A DNA stretch of 64,000 nucleotides from contig CP136067.1 in the NCBI GenBank assembly GCA_032622095.1, forward strand, positions 1,612,001 through 1,676,000. The letters run 5' to 3'. This document shows, piece after piece, positions 12,019-24,620 of the stretch (the stretch's first letter is position 1; each line of letters starts with the position of its first letter). Under the pieces are notes generated by a model, which made no database searches, had not been told where the DNA came from, and saw nothing but the letters and a program-made list of their open reading frames with translations. Origin of the DNA: Siphonodentalium dalli (taxonomy: Eukaryota > Mollusca > Scaphopoda > Gadilida > Siphonodentaliidae). Position numbers and translations under genes: made by a program.

Positions 12019-12649
12019 TTAGGGTGGATACACACATGCATGTAATCTCTGTAAATATCGTGTATTTGGCGTTTACATGGATCATACAGACCATGTAATA
12101 TGTGTCTGCTGACAACCCAATCATTGCGGCTATGTTTGACCACAGTGAGTAAAGCTCTGAACGTGTAGGGAGTCGTTGACTGGACGAAATCGTCAGGCCG
12201 CATAAAATAATTTTTCGCGCGATAACCCAAATGTTGGACGTTCTGTTTAAATCATTGTCAGTCTTCTCTTGATTGTATACCAGTGATGGTCCCAGGATTT
12301 CCACAATGCAGGGGCTATGCCCATATAAAAATGTACCTGGGTAAATCTTGGTGTTTACCTAGGTATACCCCGGTACATATAGGTTTTACCCTGGTTCCAT
12401 CCAGGTCACACCCAGGTTACACCCAGGTAAATCAGAGATTTATATAGATTTACCCAGGTGTTTTCTATATATGTTAGGTATAAACCCCAGTTTACCCGGG
12501 TTTTTACGGATATAATTTAGAAGACGCTGTCACACCCGGGTATTTAGACCCAGCTAGGTTATCCGGAATATTTACACACAGGTATTTACACCAGGGTTTC
12601 GCCCAGGTATTTACTACAGTGTTCACCCGGATATATACACCTGTGCTAT

Positions 12650-14890
12650 TTTGTTAAACTGTACAATCTGCATTGAAGTCACATTATTAACCCTTTCTAT
12701 ATTACAGCATCATTGGCGTGTAGTTACCTTATTAACCATTCTATATTAAATCATTAATTGACAGGTAGTTAGTTACCTTATTAACCCTTTCTATACTAAG
12801 TAACATTGGTGAGTAGTTACATTATTAACCCTTTCTATATTAAAGCACCATTGATGTGAAGTTACCTTATTAACCATTTCTATATTAAAATATCATTGAT
12901 GTGTAGTTACAATGTTAACCCTTTCTATAGTATAGCATCAATGACGGGTAGTTGGCTCCTTAACTCTGTATATACCAAAGTATCATTGTCGTATATAGTT
13001 ACCTTATTAACCCTTTCTATACTAAGTACCGTTGGCGTGTAGTTACGTTATTAACCCTTTCTATATTAAAGCATTAATTGACAGGTAGTTACCTTATTAA
13101 CCCTTTCTATACTAAGTATCATTGGTGAGTAGTTGCATTATTAACCCTTTCTATATTAAAGCGCCATTGGCGGGTAGTTACCGTATTAACCATTTATGTA
13201 TTAAAGCATCATTGACTTGTAGTTACCTTATTATAACCCTTTCTATATTAAAGCATCATTATTGCTGGGTAGTTATCTTATTAACCCGTTCTATACTAAG
13301 TATTATTGGTGAGTTGTTACATTATTAACCCTTTCTATATTAAAGCATCATTGACGTGAAGTTACCTTATTAACCATTTCTGTATTAAAGCAGCATTGAC
13401 ATGTAGTTACCTTATTAGCCCTTTCTTTATTAAAATATCATTGACGTGTAGTTACCATGTTAACCCTTTCTATATTAAAGCATCGTTGACGGGTAGTTGC
13501 CTAATTAACCCTCTATATACTAAAGTATCATTGTCGTGTAGTTAGTTACCTTACTAACCCTTTCTATACTAAGTATCATTGGCGTGTAGTTACCTTATTA
13601 ACCCTTTCTATATTAAAGCATTAATTGACAGGTAGTTACATTAAACAACCCTTTCTATACTAAGTATCATTGGTGAGTAGTTGCATTATTAACCCTTTCT
13701 ATATTAAAGCGCCATTGGCGGGTAGTTACCTTATTAACCATTTATGTATTAAAGCATCATTGACTTGTAGTTACCTTATTATAACCCTTTCTATATTAAA
13801 GCATCATTATTGCTGGGTAGTTATCTTATTAACCCGTTCTATACTAAGTATCATTGGTGAGTTGTTACATTATTAACCCTTTCTATATTAAAGCATCATT
13901 GACGTGAAGTTACCTTATTAACCATTTCTGTATTAAAGCAGCATTGACATGTAGTTACCTTATTAGCCCTTTCTTTATTAAAATATCATTGACGTGTAGT
14001 TACCATGTTAACCCTTTCTATATTAAAGCATCGTTGACGGGTAGTTGCCTAATTAACCCTCTATATACTAAAGTATCATTGCGTGTAGTTACCTTACTAA
14101 TCCTTTCTATACTAAGTATCATTGGCGTGTAGTTACCTTATTAACCCTTTCTATATTAAAGCATTAATTGACAGGTAGTTACATTAAACAACCCTTTCTA
14201 TACTAAGTATCATTGGTGAGTAGTTACATTATAAACCATTTCTATATTAAAGCGCCATTGACGGGTAATTACCTTCCTTATTAACCATTTTTGTATCAAA
14301 GCATCATTGACGTGCAGTTACCATATTATAACACTTTCTATATTAAAGCATCATTGACTGATAGTTACCATATTAACCCTTTCTATATTAAAGCACCATT
14401 GGTGTGTAATTACCTTATTAACCCTTTCTACGTTGAAGCAATAATTGACAGGTAGTTACCTTATTAACCCTATTTATAATGAGTATCATTGGTGATTAGT
14501 TACATTATTAACCCTTTCTACAATAAAGCATCATTGACATGTAGTTATCATAGTAGCCAGTTCTATATTAAAGCATCATGGACGGTAGTTACCATATTAA
14601 CCCTTTCTATATTAAAGCACCATTGGCGTGTAATTACCATATTAACCCTTTCTATATTAAAACATCATTGACGTGTAGTTACCCTATTAGCCCTTTCTAT
14701 ATTTAAGCATCATTGACAAGAAGTTAAATTATTAACCTTCTATAATAAGTACCATTGCCGTGTAGTTAGTTACCGGTACCTTATAAAACCTTTCTATATT
14801 AAGACGTCGATCATTGACGGGTAGTTGTTACCTGATTAATCATTTATGTATTCAAGCATCATTGACGAGTAGTTACCTTATTACTTGAAT
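12650..14890. repeat. 45-bp minisatellite with ~548-bp higher-order repeat
   Basis: About 50 units of roughly 45 bp are present, with consensus words TTAAAGCATCATTGACGTG, TAGTTACCTTATTAACC and CTTTCTATA. A block of about 12 units is duplicated almost exactly: 13122-13590 recurs at 13670-14138, an offset of 548, including its private indels. The identical small frames at 13122-13328 and 13670-13876 are shadows of this duplication. Confidence 0.95.
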
Positions 14891-15621
14891 TTTATTATGA
14901 CAGTATGACAATACACTACCCCGGACAAATGAAGCAATATCATACTTTATCTAACAGCCTAGCTATAATTAGTGAACATTAAACTGACAAACAGACAATT
15001 TTCAGGGCCATTATTTAATATTAAAGGGATACAAAATAAAGATTTTTCTAATTATCAGTAAGAATTATTCTCTAAGTGATACTTATTATTTCAAATAAAT
15101 GATTGCATATACTATAGTAGACCATATACCAACAGGAAAATATTAGTGAATACAATTATTGTGTTTCAAAATTCGTTTCGTTTCGTTTCTGCAGCCAAAT
15201 TACAATCTTAACTTTTAGTTAATACCGTTCTTCAAAATGAAGCGCGGATTATTCCTTGTGGTGTTTTGAGTTAATTTTGTCGCGAATCAACGCGGATTGA
15301 CAGAAGGAAATTGTGTATTGGCTACAAACGGATAAACTGTGGACTTATATATAAGATTCGCCGATTTTTCCGCATGGATGAGCGCAAATATCGAAAAAGA
15401 CTGAATTTCATGTGACAAAAAAAATTTCAATTCCCGGAACAGTAAGAATTAAGTTACGATAACGAAACGGATCAACTATAGTATTGAACAGTACCTCAGC
15501 TACCTAGTCATCTGGCCATAACCAAAATATTGTCTCAAAATTGAATTTGTGTTACCGGTACAAGCATGATGTAGTGTCAGTGGCCTGCTCATGCACCTGT
15601 CCAGAAGAAGAAGAATTGAGA
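14891..15621. other. spacer before the non-LTR fragment, no gene recognised
   Basis: AT-rich sequence without exon-like features. The first 25 or so codons of the open frame that starts at 15541 do not resemble reverse transcriptase and probably belong to this flank. Confidence 0.5.
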
Positions 15622-16134
15622 AGTTTGAAATTGAAGATCATGGACTACGCAGACACCATCTGGGACCCCTACCAACAAAATCACATCGACACGCTGGAAA
15701 GAATCCAGCGTAGAGCAGCCCGTTTTATTAAAAGAGACTATAAGAGCAAAGAAGATGGATATATGACCAAGATCCTCTACGAGCTAGATTTACCAACATT
15801 GCAGAAACGGCGGAAAATAAATCGGCTGAGATTCATGAGTAAGGTGGTGGGCGGATTGGTCCCGGCTATACCCCCTAATCAATACTTTACACCCGAAACA
15901 AGGCGTCTTAGATCGCAGAGCAAAGTTCTGACAGGCTACGTCACCAGCCAAATTCCTCGGCTCCTAATAAGGAACAACAGTCAGTGTTACGAGGCTATAC
16001 CATACGTGTCAGCTCAATTTGCTAATTCCACATTTGTTCGAACTATATGCGACTGGAATCAGCTGGAGGAATCCTTAATCCTACAACAACAGCCTGTGGA
16101 TTCCTTCAAGAGTGCGCTGAAGGAAAATATCTGA
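15622..16134 (+). pseudogene. non-LTR retrotransposon ORF2 C-terminal fragment (5'-truncated)
   Basis: The frame is open from 15541 to the TGA ending at 16134; recognisable homology begins around 15622. It contains MDYADTIWDPYQQNHIDTLE and then RIQRRAARFI, the signature just after the reverse-transcriptase domain in Jockey/CR1-like non-LTR elements (LEYA..VWDP....I..LE..QRRAARF). It is followed by the usual K-R-rich helix (LPTLQKRRKINRLRFM) and a closing FKSAL motif. The upstream endonuclease and polymerase core (with the YADD active site) are absent, so the copy is dead on arrival, as expected from 5' truncation during target-primed insertion. It lies inside the 14.7-kb insertion. No clear poly-A or target duplication was identified. 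Confidence 0.85.
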
Positions 16135-16397
16135 GACTCTCTCGCCCGCTGCGAAATTACCAGAATTGGGATCTGCAGCGTAACCATTCAGATTCAGATT
16201 GATCCACGACAGTAAGGGGTCTGTACATGTAGTAAGTACTGATAGTGATATAAAGCCTGCTGTACAATAATACTACTTTTGCTGTTTTACTGGTCTTAAC
16301 TCAAGTTAACTGAGTACTGTGTCAATGTGACATTGTTAATTCAGTTCCACTCTAATGTACATTAACTGGCAATGATGCATCACTATTAAAGGCACCA

Positions 16398-16607
16398 GTA
16401 ATCCCTAAATACCAGGAGGACGCGGCGTAGAAACTTGGTACAACAGTTGTTACACGACAAAGAAAATTATCAACAAGTGAGCGTCATCATCAAAATTGCA
16501 AATTAAAACACGGCAATGGTAAATTGGTAAATTACTAATCCCTACATACCAGGAGGACAAGGCATTGAAACTTGGGACAACAGTTGTTACACGGCAAAGA
16601 AATTTAA
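16398..16607. repeat. two copies of a ~73-bp unit, 137 bp apart
   Basis: TAATCCCTAMATACCAGGAG starts at 16399 and at about 16536, followed in both by RAAACTTGGKACAACAGTTG and a TTACACGRCAAAGAAA word. It may be part of the 3' region of the non-LTR copy. Confidence 0.75.
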
Positions 16608-16912
16608 AACACACTGCACTGACTGCAGATGAATGTTTATACATGTACTGTCAGTCGAGATCACCTGGACTACAAATATTTAAGGATTATACTATTTGAT
16701 GAGTAGATGCGTGACTGATAAAAGAATTAGAGACTCCATATTTACTCGGAAGATAACAGTATACGATGCCATACAGTTGTTCCATAACACCTCAACCTTT
16801 GGTGGATAACAGTAAAACTAATGAAAATGATGAAAGCCAGACTCAACATCAAGACTACATGTGCATGCATAAGTGACGGTTCAATGATTTTGACTCCATC
16901 AGATGATATTTA

Positions 16913-17262
16913 AGCGACACCAATTTTTAAGTCTGGTTTACGATAATGTGGGGAGAAAAAAAGTAGATGCAGGAGGGAATACAATAAAAATAAAAAAGAT
17001 TGTCCCCCCAATTTATATCAAGTAAATCGTGGAATTTTACATAAATTTTACAAAAATTGTGAAAAAATGTTTTTGAATGAAATTCTGTTCAAACCAAACA
17101 AGACATATCTTGTCATGAAATACATGAAACTGTAAATGATCATAAGCAGAACCGGATGCGACAGCACATGAAAATCAGTACGCGTGTAAAATATTTTGGG
17201 ACAAAAAAAGTTAAATTTTGTAGGAGGTGTTCGTAAACCAGACTTAAAAATTGGTGTCGCCT
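16913..17262. mobile_element. 350-bp MITE, AGGCGACACC family, copy 1
   Basis: About 28-bp terminal inverted repeats read AG(G)CGACACCAATTTTTAAG from both ends (the left end lacks one G). TA flanks both ends (16911-16912 and 17263-17264), as for Tc1/mariner-type insertions. There is no coding capacity. A second copy in inverted orientation lies at 24263-24620. Confidence 0.85.
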
Positions 17263-18548
17263 TAGGCTCATGTTAATACAGGTTCACATATTCTCAAAAT
17301 AATTGTCTCCCTCAACCATACTAGTATTTATATTTGATAGAACCTCAGTGAGACCATGTTGAAAATTACCATCAATGCAGTTCCAGTGTTGACGCAACGC
17401 GGTCATGTTACTTCAAACCAGTTGCAATGTTCCTTAGGCCAGAGAAAAAAAATACTATGTTTCCGTACATCGACCGACCCTAAAAATAACCCGCCGACCC
17501 TAAACTTTTTATTGATATTTTGAGAAAAAGTCAAAATTTTCGCAATTTTAATTTCCTGAGAGTGGATCTCCTGCCTGCTTTATGTCTTGTTTGGGACTTA
17601 TGGAACACTATCAACAGACATGGTGGGTGTGTATCTGTATATATACATGTAAAGAGGTTATCACTGCATATATTAGGGGTATACATTTAGCTACTGTTTC
17701 CAAAAACCAGGCATGCTCGGTGGGCGTACTGGCTACCCCCAGACAATGGGATGTAATCGTCACAATACATGTACGGTATAATGGCGGTATTATTGGTAAA
17801 ATTCTTATAAAAAGTTAGTGACATCAATTTTGTACCAAGTTTATAGCCAAATTTATGAAAATGTGGTATGTGAATAATAAAAAACATACGTAAGCATGAA
17901 GTAAGTTTGATTTTTTATCAATCTTAATGTATATTTCCACTGTGTTGATCAAGTAATACTTTCCCCATGGCACGGGTTGGCATTTTATGTCACTTTGGTT
18001 GAGGTAGTTCAATATTTCTGCAGCTGGATAAAAAATATCAAAATAAAATAAAATAAAATAAATTCCCTACCTACCTACCCTAATTTTTTCGCTATGTTAC
18101 CGGAAACATACAATCTTTTTTCTTTGGCCTTGGCATGGTAATTCGTGAAAATAAATGTCTATGCAACTTACTCTCAGGCTCCAAATAAAAGTGCAGGGGG
18201 GAAATTCCATTGAAAGTTAATAAAAGTACATACCCCCGGTACCCAAATAATAGTGCAGGGGGAACTCTGAGCAAAACATCAGCTGTGGTTTCAGGTTAAC
18301 CAAATAATTTTTATAGCAGGTTCAAGTATACGAGTCAACATGTAGTACAGGTACATGTATGTATCATGTGGTGTTTTTTTGGTTTGCCACATACACTGTA
18401 CTTGAATATGTACTCTTGAGTGCCTAATGTACGATTATTAAAATCAAGGTAAAATTCCCACCTGTACGATCGTTATTTGGTCTTGTATGTTTATTAAATT
18501 AACCAAAAGAAATAATTCACCAATCTTAAATTGTGTTATTCATATAAG
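17263..18548. other. non-coding sequence
   Basis: Only short shadow frames are present. An AAAAT microsatellite of about five units lies at 18039-18061. Two diverged copies of a short unit around AATAGTGCAGGGGG occur near 18184 and 18246. Confidence 0.5.
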
Positions 18549-18684
18549 AAATGAACGGCGGTTTCAATGCGGTCATGGGGTTTTGACCGCGAGAAAAAAT
18601 CAGCAAACTTCGGGGTTCATGCGGAGTTTGCTGATTTTTTTAACGCGGTCAAAACCCATGACCCCGTTGAATCCGCCGTTTATT
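18549..18684. repeat. long-stem palindrome, 136 bp
   Basis: Arms of about 60 bp start AACGGCGG at each end and run through GGTCATGGG, TTTTGACCGCG and AAATCAGCAAACT to a ~15-base loop (CGGGGTTCATGCGG). Transcribed RNA would form a strong hairpin. It may be a palindromic MITE; no duplication was assigned. Confidence 0.85.
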
Positions 18685-20213
18685 ATTTATATTTATATAC
18701 TTAAATTCATTATGAACTAGGATTGTATGTCTTTCCCACTATTTATTCATCTATTTAAACGAACGCATGGAGTTCAGTTCAGACAGTTCGAATCCTTGTT
18801 TTTTGGAAAACCAAACATTTTGAGAATCCGTTCATGGAGAACGGAAGAAACGCAATTTCACAGTAAAGTATACACATATGACAAATTGTCTTATTTAGCT
18901 AGTAACTAATGTAGACGTGTTGATCATTTTTACATCTGAATCGTATAGAAATCTTGAATTTGTGCTGATTTAAATTTTCATAGCTTCAAAATATTAATAA
19001 ACGTGCAGACCCAAATAAGCACTGTGCAGGGGGGGGGGGGGATTTCCCAAGAAAAATAATAAACGTGCATGCAGCTGGTGCATGCATGTTTATTTGGAGC
19101 CCAAGAGTAAAGAGGTGGAGGTGAATATTACATGTAAGTTGTTATTAACGAAATGGAACGATGTCTTTAATAGGTTCCACCAGCAATAAGTCGCGACTTC
19201 TTTATATTGGCCTGACAGATTGGTTTTTGTTGGGTCATGCCTGTCGACCATTATGATGGCCACATATATTGTCATATAACAGCGATTTACGATCTGTCTT
19301 GTTGGCTCATAATATAAATTAAGAAATTGGCCTTGTGTTCGTTCCTTGCCTAAAAAATATTTTTTAGTACAAACGTCCTCATCGATTGTGTCCCTCGACT
19401 CCTCGTGTAGTTGGTCAAGTAACTTACATGTATGTACATGTACAGACCACTCACAAATTTCTTAGAAAAGCGACCACATGTTCGAATCTACTTTGCGATT
19501 TTGGAGCAACGCATTTGTAAATGCGTTCATATTTTAACACATTTACCTTGATTTATTCACAAACAAATGTCTTGATGCAGGCCTTAAAATCCATCAGATG
19601 TTTTGCGATAATCAAAATGTTAGTGTTTCACTTTCTACAGGGAATCAAGACTTTTTACTAGAATCAAAATGAGAATCATGATTCTCAGATTCTGATTATA
19701 AAACAATTAATGTCAACAGTGTTTATTTATGTTTATTCCATTTTGAATGGAAAACTACATCATGAATGTCCGATTCCGAACATATACATGTACACCAGGA
19801 ATGGGAAAATAACACAGAATTATTCAGATGTGAATTTAAATTAAACAAAATTAAAACTAAAATTGCAAAATACACTATACGCTATCGTATCGTTATTTGG
19901 GTGTTCATACTAGTATACTTTTTCGGTGCAATGATCGGTAATTTCAATGCGACTGCGATTATTCCCAATGCAGTGCATTTAATTTAAATGCTGTCATTAA
20001 GGCATTTACAAAGTGGCGTGACACAATGCACCCTCAATGCATTTTAAATGCAACAACCGCATTTCATTGATCCACGTTGTAAAGGACATTTTTTTTTAGA
20101 ATACATGTATGTGTATATAACCACAAGAATAAAGAACAAATCAACTGTTTTTATTACTTTGTAAACCTCTGATGTTTCCCATACAGTATACATTTGTATA
20201 TTATAAACCATGT
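18685..20213. other. non-coding sequence
   Basis: No supported gene. A G-homopolymer lies near 19029-19041. A 73-codon ATG frame at 19766-19987 has one hydrophobic segment (VIWVFILVYFFGAMIG) but no other coding sign. Confidence 0.4.
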
Positions 20214-20215
20214 TA

Positions 20216-20432
20216 CAGTAATTCTAGAGCTAATTAATCGACTCCTTATCTACAGCAGAATTATGGGTAACTTTTCAGGATTTAGTCCGAAATATGGCTT
20301 GTTGTCATTCATCGGAAAGCTCTCACCGAGAGCTTTCCGATGAATGGCATCAAACCATATTTCCGACTAAATCCTGAAAAGTTACCCATAATTCTGCTGT
20401 AGTTAAGGAGTCGATTAATTAGAGCATTACTG
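20216..20432. mobile_element. 217-bp palindromic MITE, CAGTAAT family, copy 1
   Basis: The element begins CAGTAATTCTAGAGC and ends GAGCATTACTG, flanked by TA on both sides (20214-20215, 20433-20434). It is nearly a full palindrome; the centre reads CGGAAAGCTCTCACCGAGAG. TA duplication and CAGT ends fit a Tc1/mariner-type MITE. Confidence 0.85.
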
Positions 20433-20434
20433 TA

Positions 20435-21913
20435 TATCCTCTATAACTGTTAATTCAACATCACGTGCTGCAATCCATAAATGCGGTTCAGATTTCGATG
20501 TCCGGTTCAACATTATTATCATATGGTTCGATAGCAGAAATACTCAGTTTGGAATGTTATACCATACAAGTTTTACGAGTTGCTCTTGCTCAAGAATGGA
20601 TAAATTTATAAACCTGATTTTTGGCGCATTAGTTAGAATTATATTTTTGCACAAGAACACACCACAAATATCGAACTGGACATCAAAAGCAGAACCTGAT
20701 TGTATCGATTGCATAAACATAAGAAGTTGGTCACTGACCGACATTTGCTATTCTCTGTTGTGGTTTATAGGACTACCGTATGCAATGCCGACTTAAAAAT
20801 AAAAATTCACATAAACATCGCATGAAGCGGTCTAACCACAAACTCGGGTATTCGCTAATTCCAAATGTATGAACTATCACCATGATATCCCGGTATATCA
20901 TTGTCAGGACTGTTTGTACAAAAGGTTGTTATTCTACTATGCATAATTTTGCTATATCATTGTACTCGGACTGTATTGCAATGTAATATATCAGTTCATG
21001 TACCGGTATACTGTGTGCACATTATATACATGTAGGCCTACTTTCACTTTAGTATGTGTCATAAAAGACTCATGTTGTTAAATTGAAAAAAAAACATGTG
21101 TGAAAACAGAGAGAATACATGTACATGTGCCGGTACTATATATACCTCTTTGTGTGCTGTACTACCGGTACTATTCATGTACATGTACTACACTACAATA
21201 AGAGAAATTTTAATTGATTCTGCTGCCCTTGTGCCACAGGCCTCAAACACGCCAAACAAGTATCTGTAGCCAGGCCCACCAGTACCAGGCTACTAGTAAA
21301 TGAAGTACTGAAAGTGTCACATCATTAATCGAGCCCAATCTTAGTTATACTAGTCTCTTGTGTAGTTTGGGTTACTATTAATAAGATATTTAATGAATGT
21401 TTGGAATGTATGGTAGCATTCTTACCTGGATCAACATATGCCATGCACAACGCTGGTCATCATATCATCACCGCTGTTGGCAGTAAACCGCTCATCGGGC
21501 TATAACAGTTAGAGTTTTCCATACCAGGGCTAATCTAATCAGTTAAAATTAGTCAATTTAGAGGGAATACCAACCAGTGGAAGACGACATGTATATTCAG
21601 ATATCAGTTTTCGAGAAAAACCCCATCTTAGTCGAGCGGAATTAGAATATTGGGGTAAACTTAAATTTCATTCAGCAACACTTTCACGGCAGAATATAAA
21701 AATAGTACATTATAATCACTTACAGTACATGTACATGTAGCCCAGGTGCAGTGCTAGCCTATATTATATACTACCAAAACTTTTGGTCAGTTTCTCGATG
21801 ACTGACACTTGTAAACGCTTGAACGGGTATCTAGTACATGTACATGTGTATGTGAATTAAAGATCTTATTAGTGACACAACACTTCACAAGAGGCTAGAC
21901 ATACATTTGTAAC
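20435..21913. other. non-coding sequence, ACATGTA-rich
   Basis: No exon is supported. ACATGTACATGT words cluster at 21119-21190, 21725-21737 and 21836-21847. Confidence 0.45.
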
Positions 21914-21915
21914 TA

Positions 21916-22077
21916 CAGTAATGCTCTAATTAATCGACTCCTTAACCACAGCAGAATTACGGGTAACTCGGGGAGAGCTTTCCGATGAATGGCAACAAGC
22001 CATATATCCGACTAAATCCTGAAAAGTTACACATAATTCTGCTGTGGTTAAGGGGTCGATTTCTTAGGGCACTACTG
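21916..22077. mobile_element. 162-bp MITE, CAGTAAT family, copy 2
   Basis: It has the same ends and arms as the element at 20216-20432, with flanking TA (21914-21915, 22078-22079). About 55 bases of the left-centre palindrome are deleted, leaving one arm longer than the other. Confidence 0.85.
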
Positions 22078-22504
22078 TATCTGTTTTAGTGCACATCAAA
22101 TTTATTTGTTGTCTTTCCTCTTGTAATTTGTCTTTGGTTGTGTTCGCCATTTCGATGGACAACTACATGTACTGACATCAAATGACTGAAATGAGTCAAA
22201 ATTCAGCAGTGCAGCCAATTATATAGATAAACAGAATTAAATAGCATCCAAATTCCAAATGAGCATAAATGATAAAACAAACTTTATTGAGCACTCTTTT
22301 AATACTAGTAATTACAGCTACAATGAAAGCACCTAATAAAAATTCTAAGTTTGGTAAAACTGTCTGTATACAAAGTTGATCTGGCCGTGATGAATAAAAC
22401 CTATAAATAGGATCATATACATGTATGTTAGATATCATTACATGATTATTTGAAAACACATATCCGTATGGAAAACAAACTATTTTAGTATTTTACCACT
22501 GGCC

Positions 22505-22626
22505 AAGTGGTCCTGCTAATATGCTATGATGCTGGTGGTCCTGCTGAATTGCTATGATGCGGGTAGTGCAATTCATAGCAATTAAGCAGGACCCAACCGC
22601 ATCATAGCACATTAGCAGGAACACTT
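22505..22626. repeat. 122-bp inverted repeat with internal direct repeats
   Basis: Each arm contains GGTCCTGCTRAWWTGCTATG and ATGATGC in opposite orientation. Within the left arm the word GGTCCTGCT...GCTATGATGC occurs twice. A half copy (GGTCCTGCTGATTTGCTATG) lies at about 29420-29470, so the family is dispersed. Confidence 0.8.
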
Positions 22627-23301
22627 GAACAGGGTATATTTACAGTGTCAAATCGAATGGGCATCTTTTAACAATATTTTTGAACAATTTCCTAGAAGTG
22701 TTCGAAAATTGAGAACTGAATTTATATTTTTTTTTATGAGGTTTCGATTGAAAAATTTCTAACTTAGCTCATCAGGATTAACAGACTACCGGTATGTTTG
22801 GTATATTTTTCTGTACTCGACACCTGCTGAGGTGGGGAAATATCATCCATTGTCGCACAGCTATATTCTCTTTCCCAACAAAGTCTATAGAACATACATG
22901 TAAAATTACAGCTATGCTTTAATTAATCAACTCGCCTTATAAAGGTTGACCACCGGGTATTACTGCAGTATTCAGGCGTGTTCATGCGATCAACCGCAGT
23001 CAGTTATACCGCCGCAGAATGTGGTCCACCTCACATTTGCTGTTAGGCTGTATTTTTCATGCGATGTTTATATGAATTTTGTTTTAAAGTTGACATTGTA
23101 ACCACACCAGAATTTTTTTTTATTGTTTCAAAATGTCTAGATAGAATTCAGAATTTTTGTGGTAAAAACAATTAACTTGGTTATCACAGTTAACACATAT
23201 TACTGTGGTAAGATTACCAGCGGATACCGCATGTCAACAGGGACTGCATGCTCTAATTAATTATCAGGTTTAACATGTTTATACTGGATACAGTTCATTT
23301 T

Positions 23302-24231
23302 AAAGGTACTCAATCCGGTTCGATGATACCCATATAATCAGATTCCAACATCATACATTTGTATTTAGAAAGGCTGCTTCAGTTACGGTATCAGAATTGA
23401 TTAATTGCCCTAAAATAATGCTAACCACTGTCAACTAAAGTATACAATTGCCTGACATATGTTATTTATCAACATGTTGTTCTACAAAATTTGGCCTTAT
23501 TATCAACAGAAAGCCTCTTGATTTTAGAGTTATCCATCTTCATCTGAAATTTGGTCCGAGACCGTCGGCCACTATTAATTCTTGATCGTGAAAAATAGTA
23601 TATTTCAAAAATTGATATCTAATAACTCTGAGCTTTGATAGGTGGGTTCCTCGACTCGTACCAAATTATCATTTACCCCCAAGTCCAAATAAATAGTAAT
23701 GTGCGAGCATTAATTCAGGGGGCCCTTAATCGGATTATGCATCCTTAAATTCAAATACAGTTTAAAGTTGCATAATCCGATTAAGTGCCCCTCATTTGCT
23801 ATTTACATATATATGGAATCGGGGGGGGGGGGGGTAAAAATATTTTAATCAAGTCGAGGGACCCACCTACATGTATCAAAGCTCAGAGTTATTAGATATC
23901 GATTTTTGAAATTTTAATATTTATCACCATCGATACTTAATAGTGGCCCAGAAAAATTTGACGAGCCGACGGTCTCAGACCAAATTGCGGATGAAGATGG
24001 ATAACTTTAAAATGAAGAGGCTTTGTGTTGATAATAAGGTCAAACTTCGTCGAACAGCATGTTGATAAATATAACGTATCAGGCAATTTTATACTATACA
24101 TGTAGTTGACAGTGGTTAGCATTATTTTTGGGCAATTAATCGATTCTAATAACTGAAGCAGCATTTCTAAAAAAAATGTTGTTGTTGGAATCTAATTATA
24201 TGGGGACCATCGAATCTGATTGAGCACCTTT
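23302..24231. mobile_element. 930-bp foldback (long inverted repeat) element
   Basis: The sequence from AAGGTACTCAATCCGGTTCG onward is mirrored, arm against arm, to the end CAATCTGATTGAGCACCTT-like terminus at 24231. Matching blocks inside include CCTGACATATGTTATTTATC versus its inverse near 24065-24090, CCGAGACCGTCGG against CCGACGGTCTCAG, and a centre at about 23767 where TTGCATAATCCGATTAAG faces CTTAATCGGATTATGCA. Arms diverge by perhaps 10-15 percent by eye. No coding capacity. A G-run lies at 23821-23834. It belongs to the foldback or long-TIR MITE class; the superfamily is unknown. Confidence 0.85.
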
Positions 24232-24262
24232 AATAGTTAGCTATATGAGTTATATACACATA

Positions 24263-24620
24263 AGGCGACACCAATTTTTAAGTCCGGTTTACGAACACCT
24301 CCTACAACTTTTTTGTCCCAAATTTTTTTACATGCGTACTGATTTTCATGTGCTGTCGCATCCGGTTCTGCTTATGATCATTTGCAGATCCATATTTTCA
24401 TGTATTTCATGACAAGAAATGTCTTGTTTGGTTCAGAATTTCATTCGAAAAGTTTTTTTTCACAATTTTTTTAAAATTTATGTAAAATTTCAAGATTTAC
24501 TTGATATAAATTAGGGGGACAATTTTTTTTATTTTTATTTTTTTCCCTCCTGCATCAACTTTTGTTCTCCCCACATCAGCCCACATGTTCGTAAACCAGA
24601 CTTAAAAATTGGTGTCGCCT
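24263..24620. mobile_element. 358-bp MITE, AGGCGACACC family, copy 2 (inverted)
   Basis: The ends read AGGCGACACCAATTTTTAAG in inverted orientation, with TA on the left (24261-24262) and AA on the right. The body is the inverse of 16913-17262, for example CTCCTGCATC near the right end against GATGCAGGAGG near the left end of copy 1. Confidence 0.85.

Noticed and set aside
18487-18720. 77-codon plus-strand frame
   Set aside because: It crosses the 136-bp palindrome and has no protein-like features.
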